Assembly (NCBI GenBank): GCA_030727085.1
Contig: JANRCF010000018.1
Span: forward strand, 1 to 5,878
Origin: Alphaproteobacteria bacterium
Lineage (GTDB): Bacteria; Pseudomonadota; Alphaproteobacteria; Paracaedibacterales; CAIOTO01
DNA length: 5,878 nucleotides
Direction of reading: 5' to 3'
The position numbers were made by a program, and so were the translations under genes. Of the stretch, positions 1-4,294 are shown piece after piece. Under the pieces are notes generated by a model. The model did no database searches, was not told where the DNA came from, and saw nothing but the letters and a program-made list of their open reading frames with translations. Numbering within the stretch: position 1 is the stretch's first letter; each line of letters starts with the position of its first letter.

Positions 1-10
1 ATATTAAAGC

Positions 11-856
11 ATGGATGATTATTTTAAGTCATGGATAGTCAAGCTTGAAACCGTTGCAAAAACAGAAAATGCGTCCCCTGCCCGTCTTATCAATTGGCTA
101 CTTAAAGGCCACGGCATCGAAACAGATGTCAGACTTTTAGATGCAAAAACACTGACCAGGAATCAACAGACACAAATCGAATCCGGCCTTGTGCGCCTGC
201 AGGCGTGCGAGCCGATCTCCAAGATTCTAGAAGCACAGGAATTCTATGGCCGCATATTTAAAACAACACATGATACACTTGATCCAAGGATGGACAGTGA
301 AGCACTGATTGAGGCCACGCTGTCATATTTTACAAAAGATGATGCGCCACGACTGCTTGATTTAGGCACAGGGACAGGTTGCCTGCTCATCACATTGCTC
401 TTGGAATTACCGCATGCAGTTGGGATTGCCGTTGATATCTGCCCCAAAGCACTTTCAATCGCAAAAGAAAATGCAGAACATCATGGCGTAACGGATCGAA
501 TGCAATTTTGTTTAAGCGATTGGTGTTCAAATGTTACTGGTACATTTGATGGTATAATTTCAAATCCACCGTACATTACCGATGGCTATCCGCTTGACCC
601 ATCGGTGGCACTGTATGATCCAGCACAGGCACTGTTTGCAGGTAAAGATGGTTTGGATGCCTATCGAATATTATTTAATCAATTACCACCGTTGTGCAAT
701 CCAACAACAAAAATTATTTTTGAAATTGGTTTTGACCAAGCTAAATCTGTGCCAGCATTAGGAGTAGAAAAAGGCTTTCACCTGGTTCACTCAAAACCAG
801 ATGCAAACGGCATAAGCCGTGCTCTTATTTTTGAAAAACTAGACTCCAACGTTTAA
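11..856 (+). CDS. prmC: Release factor glutamine methyltransferase PrmC (HemK), 281 aa
   Basis: This cytoplasmic enzyme transfers a methyl group from S-adenosylmethionine to the glutamine of the GGQ motif in release factors RF1 and RF2, which raises translation termination efficiency. The N-terminal helical domain (about residues 1-85) ends in a recognisable EPISKIL...EFYG stretch, the family's usual substrate-binding lead-in. LDPRMDSEALIE (90-101) corresponds to the common L-PRPETE-L-E element, with D and S replacing the usual residues. SAM-binding motif I is DLGTGTGCL (117-125). The signature NPPY that holds the target glutamine is intact at 185-188. YDPAQALFAG-DGLDAYR (202-219), FEIG-DQ (237-243) and PD-NG-SR (263-270) are further family motifs. 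The length is normal. The ATG at 11 is the first in frame, with only a weak AAAG upstream. In many proteobacteria prfA precedes prmC; a TAA at 5-7 could be the stop of such a gene, but that cannot be shown here. All expected catalytic motifs are present. Confidence 0.95.
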   Translation: MDDYFKSWIVKLETVAKTENASPARLINWLLKGHGIETDVRLLDAKTLTRNQQTQIESGLVRLQACEPISKILEAQEFYGRIFKTTHDTLDPRMDSEALIEATLSYFTKDDAPRLLDLGTGTGCLLITLLLELPHAVGIAVDICPKALSIAKENAEHHGVTDRMQFCLSDWCSNVTGTFDGIISNPPYITDGYPLDPSVALYDPAQALFAGKDGLDAYRILFNQLPPLCNPTTKIIFEIGFDQAKSVPALGVEKGFHLVHSKPDANGISRALIFEKLDSNV

Positions 857-1075
857 AAGAATCATTGCTCATTCTTGATGCAAGGTGTCGCATACACGTA
901 TTTATATTTCATACTAATATTTATTTTAAATTTATTATGGCTTTTATGAAACGATTATCGTCCTATCTACAAAAATCAAACCCAATAATAATAAATCAGA
1001 CTTGCAAGCGGGCATTCTTTTTCATAACTTACTTTTGTATTATTACCTTGATTTGCGAACATCGATCATAAGTGG

Positions 1076-1104
1076 TAAACTGGAACAGTTAGTGTACATA
1101 TAAT
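1076..1104 (+). promoter_or_regulatory. Candidate sigma-70 promoter of the exported-protein gene
   Basis: TATAAT at 1099-1104 matches the -10 consensus perfectly. Seventeen bases upstream, TAAACT (1076-1081) is a weak -35, matching TTGACA at three of six positions. Transcription would begin near 1111, giving a leader of only about a dozen bases, just enough to carry the TGAGG ribosome binding site. The region is AT-rich, so chance TATAAT matches are expected; the position right in front of a gene start is the main support. Confidence 0.5.
1078..1090. promoter_or_regulatory. Candidate operator: 13-bp palindrome inside the promoter
   Basis: AACTG at 1078-1082 and CAGTT at 1086-1090 are a perfect inverted repeat around a GAA spacer. 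It overlaps the candidate -35 and lies in the spacer before the -10, where a bound repressor would block RNA polymerase. The half-sites are short (5 bp), and I do not recognise a known regulator consensus, so this is a proposal from position and symmetry only. Confidence 0.3.
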
Positions 1105-1111
1105 ATTACCT

Positions 1112-1116
1112 TGAGG
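1112..1116 (+). promoter_or_regulatory. Ribosome binding site TGAGG that fixes the start at 1123
   Basis: TGAGG ends six bases before the ATG at 1123, an ideal spacing. The longer frame beginning with TTG at 1111 would put this site inside the coding sequence and add four residues (MRLR) ahead of the signal peptide, so ATG 1123 is preferred. Confidence 0.65.
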
Positions 1117-1122
1117 TTGCGC

Positions 1123-2361
1123 ATGCTTATCAAAAAATTATATTTTGTATTTTATCTAATGATGCACATTCAATTATTATCACTTCATACTTTAGTTGCG
1201 TCTGATGTTACCTATGAAAGTGATGGACTATGCGGCGCCCCAATCAAAGCAACACTGAATCTTGAACGAAGTGAGGGCGTATTATATCAATCACAGTTCT
1301 TTAATGCAAAAATTAATATTGTTGATACCTCATCCATTGAATATCAAATAATTCCATTGGAAGAACATTTACAAAATTGGGAAGACTGGCATCCCATTCA
1401 TTGGATTGAACTTTTCCAGATCGCACGCGCTCTTGAAGACTTTTCAGAAAAAACAGGTTCCTTTAAAAATGCTCATTGCATAAAAGGATTTCAGTTGAAT
1501 GGAAATCAATATATCGATGAAACAACCAACACTCAAAAAATTAATTTCACCTTTTTACCGTGTTACTCATCTGATTTTTCAACAGAAATTGAAAATAGAA
1601 TGTTTAGCCAAAGAAGAGTTACATCTCCAATTGAAAGAAGTGTTCCTGAGCACGACAGAGAACGTTTAAAGTCACACCTCATCAAAAGCATTAAAAATCA
1701 ATTTGATAAAATATCAAGGGCAAAACTTAACTTCTTAAAGACAGCAGAATTATTGCCCACACCCTCCTTTTGCTGTGATTGCCGTTACGCCACCGAACAA
1801 AAGACATCAAGCATACAATCCGTAAAGCCATTTTGGGTACATACACAAAGAGAAAGCTATAAGGGTGGCATGTACCATGATATTTCTCATACCCAACATA
1901 TATGCTCAATACATGAATGTACAAACGTAATGATGCTTGAATTAAGTCAAGCTTTGTCAAGTTTGATGGTTAGAACAACCGAGGAATCACCTGAAAATTT
2001 TGATATTCACATTTGTTCATATAATAAAACAACCAATAAGCACTTAACAGTCAGAATTATACCAAAAACGCTTACCTCTTTTACTTCACGTAAAGAAAGC
2101 ACAGATACAGAATCATCTGAAGAATCTGCACTTATCCAAACGTTACCAGTCGAAAATAATAAAAAAGTAAAACCACTTGTTAGGCAAGGAGGATTAAAAG
2201 AAATAAAAGTACAAACAGCCCTCGCTGAAAGAAAATCTTTGACAAATGAAACGAGAGAAGGCACACCCCCTCCGCCGAGCACAAGACAATCATTACGAAA
2301 AAGATTCAGCGATGCTCGGTACGTTGCACAAAAAAATACTTGGATAGATAATCCTGCCTAA
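1123..2361 (+). CDS. Exported protein of unknown function with a possible degenerate HIT/GalT-like domain, 412 aa
   Basis: I do not recognise this protein as a named family. Residues 1-27 look like a signal peptide: lysines at 4-5, a hydrophobic core at 6-25, and a plausible cleavage after VAS27 before D28. A lipobox cysteine is absent, so the mature protein would be soluble or periplasmic/secreted. The mature part has nine cysteines (37, 119, 147, 217, 218, 220, 261, 266, 298). From about 210 to 315 the layout resembles HIT/GalT proteins: a CxxC (217-220), an aromatic/basic strand, GG followed by QHICSI (258-263), a helix rich in Leu/Ala (268-281), then NFDIH (292-296) and HLTVRIIPK (307-315), where the family has HxHxH-hydrophobic-PR. 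Here only H307 remains; T309 and R311 replace the other histidines. The tail (320-412) is disordered-looking, first Ser/Thr/Glu-rich, then basic with PPPP (382-385). The gene is very AT-rich: 14 of 60 bases are G or C at 1681-1740, against 33 of 60 at 2581-2640 in rubrerythrin. The reading frame is confident; the fold assignment is tentative. Confidence 0.8.
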   Translation: MLIKKLYFVFYLMMHIQLLSLHTLVASDVTYESDGLCGAPIKATLNLERSEGVLYQSQFFNAKINIVDTSSIEYQIIPLEEHLQNWEDWHPIHWIELFQIARALEDFSEKTGSFKNAHCIKGFQLNGNQYIDETTNTQKINFTFLPCYSSDFSTEIENRMFSQRRVTSPIERSVPEHDRERLKSHLIKSIKNQFDKISRAKLNFLKTAELLPTPSFCCDCRYATEQKTSSIQSVKPFWVHTQRESYKGGMYHDISHTQHICSIHECTNVMMLELSQALSSLMVRTTEESPENFDIHICSYNKTTNKHLTVRIIPKTLTSFTSRKESTDTESSEESALIQTLPVENNKKVKPLVRQGGLKEIKVQTALAERKSLTNETREGTPPPPSTRQSLRKRFSDARYVAQKNTWIDNPA

Positions 2362-2380
2362 AATTATAATAATCATCCTA
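2362..2380. promoter_or_regulatory. Weak Fur/PerR-like AT-rich box upstream of rubrerythrin
   Basis: Aligned by eye with the 19-base Fur consensus GATAATGATAATCATTATC, this stretch matches at 13 positions, including an intact GATAATCAT-like core (AATAATCAT, 2368-2376). Its left part TTATAAT also fits the PerR half-site. It starts right after the preceding stop codon and lies about 20 bases upstream of the candidate -35 of an iron and peroxide gene. Matches of this quality arise by chance in AT-rich DNA, so confidence is low. Confidence 0.2.
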
Positions 2381-2401
2381 ACTCACATACCTAGGCAACT
2401 A

Positions 2402-2430
2402 TTGACTCCCTCTTCGTTCACCGTCATAGT
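2402..2430 (+). promoter_or_regulatory. Candidate sigma-70 promoter of the rubrerythrin operon
   Basis: TTGACT (2402-2407) matches the -35 consensus at five of six positions. After a 17-base spacer, CATAGT (2425-2430) matches TATAAT at four of six. TAGTAT at 2427-2432 is an alternative -10 with a 19-base spacer. Transcription would start near 2437, leaving a leader of about 35 bases before the rubrerythrin ATG. The strong -35 and standard spacing make this the best promoter in the window for this unit. Confidence 0.5.
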
Positions 2431-2460
2431 ATAGCCATTATGAAACTTTAATTTTGATAA

Positions 2461-2465
2461 AAGGA
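2461..2465 (+). promoter_or_regulatory. Ribosome binding site AAGGA of rubrerythrin
   Basis: AAGGA ends six bases before the ATG at 2472. It rules out the longer frame from the TTG at 2454, which would include this site in the coding sequence and add six residues (MIKGLV) before the conserved N-terminus. Confidence 0.8.
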
Positions 2466-2471
2466 CTTGTC

Positions 2472-2894
2472 ATGACGACACTTAAAGGCTCAAAAACTGA
2501 AGAAAACCTAAAGGCAGCATTTGCTGGTGAATCACAAGCAAACCGCCGTTATCTTTATTTCGCACAAAAAGCAGATATCGAAGGGTGTAACGACGTTGCA
2601 GCTGTATTTCGCTCAACGGCAGAGGGTGAAACCGGCCATGCACATGGTCATCTTGAGTTTTTAGAATCTGTTGGTGATCCTGCAACAGGTCTTCCTATTG
2701 GAAGCACTGCGCTCAATTTAAAAGCTGCGATTGCTGGTGAAACTCATGAATATACAGACATGTACCCAAGCATGGTAAAAATCGCGCGAGAAGAAGGCTT
2801 TGACGAAATTGCTGACTGGTTCGAAACGCTTGCAAAAGCTGAAAAGTCACACGCAGGTCGATTCCAAAAAGCACTTGATGCGCTCGGCGAATAA
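2472..2894 (+). CDS. Rubrerythrin, short form without rubredoxin domain, 140 aa
   Basis: This is a cytoplasmic non-haem di-iron protein of the ferritin-like superfamily. Rubrerythrins reduce hydrogen peroxide to water, and the di-iron centre sits in a four-helix bundle. All seven ligands expected from the classical enzyme are visible: E20 in GES; E53 and H56 in EGETGH; E90 and E93 in GETHEY; E124 and H127 in EKSH. The two ExxH helices form the usual internal repeat. The classical protein carries a C-terminal rubredoxin domain with two CxxC motifs; this one ends after the bundle at LDALGE. Its single cysteine, C39, is not part of a metal motif. It therefore belongs to the short rubrerythrin type seen in many Alphaproteobacteria and needs a separate electron donor. 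The next gene, 12 bases downstream, is a plausible donor and shares the transcript. Start choice rests on AAGGA at 2461-2465. It is less AT-rich than the upstream exported-protein gene. Confidence 0.95.
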   Translation: MTTLKGSKTEENLKAAFAGESQANRRYLYFAQKADIEGCNDVAAVFRSTAEGETGHAHGHLEFLESVGDPATGLPIGSTALNLKAAIAGETHEYTDMYPSMVKIAREEGFDEIADWFETLAKAEKSHAGRFQKALDALGE

Positions 2895-2896
2895 GG
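2893..2896 (+). promoter_or_regulatory. Ribosome binding site overlapping the rubrerythrin stop codon
   Basis: AAGG at 2893-2896 includes the last two bases of the rubrerythrin TAA and lies ten bases before the ATG at 2907. This arrangement suggests that translation of the Fe-S protein is coupled to that of rubrerythrin. The spacing is slightly long, so it is a modest site. Confidence 0.5.
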
Positions 2897-2906
2897 CAAA
2901 ACCATT

Positions 2907-4262
2907 ATGAAACGCGAAGGCAGCCTTGGCGCACCAACACGACATCCGCTTAACTGGGAAAATCCAGACTTTCTGGACAAAGAGTCCCTCGATAAAGAAA
3001 TGGAACGTCAATTTGATGTATGTCATGGTTGCCGTCGTTGTTTCAATTTATGTGGATCATTCCCTAAATTATTTGATCTTATTGACGATAGCAAAACCGG
3101 TGAACTTGATAGCGTATCAACCGATGATTATGCTGCTGTGGTAGATGATTGCACGTTGTGTGACATGTGCTTTATGACAAAATGTCCATATGTGCCACCG
3201 CACGAATTCAACATTGATTTTCCACATCTTATGTTGCGGTATAAAGCATTTCAATTTGCCGAAAAACAAGTTCCTTTCGTAAAGAAGCAGCTTGCTGAAG
3301 TCGATCGCAATGCAGCAGCACTTGGTATTGTGGCCCCAATCGTAAATGCTGTTAATAAAGAGGATTCAATCGCTAGGCCTATTTTACAAAAGCTTACACA
3401 TATTGATAAAAATGCCAGCATTCCAAAGTTTTCAAATACAACGCTCGTGCGTCAATTAAAAGATGCCCCTGTTTCAATAAATAAAAATGGTCCAGCCTTT
3501 GGCCAAAAAGCAGTTCTATATGCGACGTGCTATGGCAATTACAACGAAACGCAAATAGGCTTTTTAGCCACTAAAATTCTGGCACACCTTGGTGTTGATG
3601 TCCGTGTTGAATACCCAGGGTGTTGCGGCATGCCACAGCTTGAACTTGGTAATATTCCGCGTGTCGCAGCGAGTGGTGAACGTATCTCTTCCTTTTTTGA
3701 ACCATTTATTGATAATGGCTATACAATTGTGTCGCTGGTGCCATCATGTTCACTCATGCTGAAAAGCGAATGGCCATTGATGCAACCTGAAAACGCAACT
3801 ATTCAAAAATTAAAATCAAACACAAAAGATATTTCAGAATATATAGTCTCTCTTGCAACACAATTTGGATTAACAAAAGGGTTATCACCCCTTGGTCAAA
3901 ACGTAACACTTCACTTAGCCTGCCATGCGCGCGCGCAAAACATTGGCGCAAAAGCCGCTGAAATGCTTCGCCTTATTCCAGAAATTGACGTACAAGTCAT
4001 TGAGCGCTGTTCTGGCCATGGCGGAACATGGGGCATGATGGAAGACAATTTTGAACTCGCCCTTAAAGTAGGCGCACCTGCTGTAAAACAAGTCGTACAA
4101 AAAGAAAATCCAATTTTTTCATCCGAATGCCCACTTGCTGCGGAACATATTCGTCAAGGTATAGCTAAATCACAAAAGCCTGGTGAATCTACAACGATTG
4201 ATTTCCAAAAAATGCACCCAATAGAAATCTTTGCACGTGCATATGGCTTGGATATTGTTTAG
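2907..4262 (+). CDS. GlpC/HdrD-like Fe-S oxidoreductase paired with rubrerythrin, 451 aa
   Basis: A heterodisulfide-reductase-related electron-transfer protein. The N-terminal ferredoxin-like part carries two cluster motifs: C39, C42, C45, C49 (CxxCxxCxxxC) and C82, C85, C88, C93 followed by proline (CxxCxxCxxxxCP). They imply two [4Fe-4S] clusters, although the first has x3 instead of the usual x3P pattern. Two CCG-type domains follow. The first is complete: C208, C239-C240-G241 (PGCCGMPQ) and C281 (PSCS). The second has C339 (ACH), C368-S-G (ERCSGHGGTWG) and C408 (SECP), so serine replaces the second cysteine of CCG. The length is ordinary for GlpC-like proteins. No transmembrane segment is seen, so it is cytoplasmic or peripheral, as GlpC is. 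It starts 12 bases after rubrerythrin. In Alphaproteobacteria this pair is, as I recall, often followed by a DUF3501 gene, which is absent here. Inferred role: passing electrons from a quinone or other pool to rubrerythrin for peroxide reduction. The substrate is unknown, and annotation as glycerol-3-phosphate dehydrogenase subunit C would be unwarranted without glpA/glpB. Confidence 0.88.
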   Translation: MKREGSLGAPTRHPLNWENPDFLDKESLDKEMERQFDVCHGCRRCFNLCGSFPKLFDLIDDSKTGELDSVSTDDYAAVVDDCTLCDMCFMTKCPYVPPHEFNIDFPHLMLRYKAFQFAEKQVPFVKKQLAEVDRNAAALGIVAPIVNAVNKEDSIARPILQKLTHIDKNASIPKFSNTTLVRQLKDAPVSINKNGPAFGQKAVLYATCYGNYNETQIGFLATKILAHLGVDVRVEYPGCCGMPQLELGNIPRVAASGERISSFFEPFIDNGYTIVSLVPSCSLMLKSEWPLMQPENATIQKLKSNTKDISEYIVSLATQFGLTKGLSPLGQNVTLHLACHARAQNIGAKAAEMLRLIPEIDVQVIERCSGHGGTWGMMEDNFELALKVGAPAVKQVVQKENPIFSSECPLAAEHIRQGIAKSQKPGESTTIDFQKMHPIEIFARAYGLDIV

Positions 4263-4294
4263 ATTATTATATTGCATCTTTTTAAAAAAGCCTC

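Larger units (their letters stand above)
1041..1121 (+). repeat. Direct repeat pair TATTACCTTGA, 63 bases apart
   Basis: TATTACCTTGA occurs at 1041-1051 and again at 1104-1114. Both copies are followed by a shared TTGCG, at 1053-1057 after one intervening base and at 1117-1121 after two. The second copy overlaps the last base of the candidate -10 box and contains the ribosome binding site of the downstream gene. The repeat may be a binding site or a small tandem duplication; the sequence alone does not decide. Confidence 0.45.
857..1122. other. AT-rich intergenic region between prmC and the exported-protein gene
   Basis: About 265 bases without a convincing gene. A reading frame at 865-1071 begins with TTG, has no ribosome binding site and would encode 68 residues of low-complexity, AT-driven sequence; an internal ATG at 937 would leave only 44 residues. 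Neither is supported. The only hairpin after prmC is a 6-bp AT-rich stem (AAGAAT 857-862 with ATTCTT 871-876) without a T-run, so I do not call it a terminator. The 3' end holds the promoter, palindrome and direct repeat listed separately. Confidence 0.6.

Noticed and set aside
857..876. AAGAAT/ATTCTT hairpin after prmC as a terminator
   Set aside because: The stem is AT-rich and only 6 bp, and no run of T follows it.
865..1071. A 68-residue frame starting with TTG, or 44 residues from the ATG at 937
   Set aside because: No ribosome binding site at either start, AT-driven composition and no recognisable motif.
1057..1086. Two GAAC words (1057-1060 and 1083-1086) as an alphaproteobacterial LexA box
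   Set aside because: The known box has a spacing of a few bases between direct repeats; here 22 bases separate them.
2007..2282. A 91-residue antisense frame opposite the exported-protein gene
   Set aside because: It mirrors the low-complexity tail of the sense gene and has no ribosome binding site or family features.
2355..2397. Inverted repeat TGCCTA (2355-2360) and TAGGCA (2392-2397) as a terminator of the exported-protein gene
   Set aside because: The stem is 6 bp with a loop of about 31 bases and no T-run follows, so it is not an intrinsic terminator.
2424..2443. TCATA...TATGA inverted repeat across the rubrerythrin promoter as an operator
   Set aside because: The half-sites are only 5 bp in AT-rich DNA with a 10-base spacer and do not extend; expected by chance.
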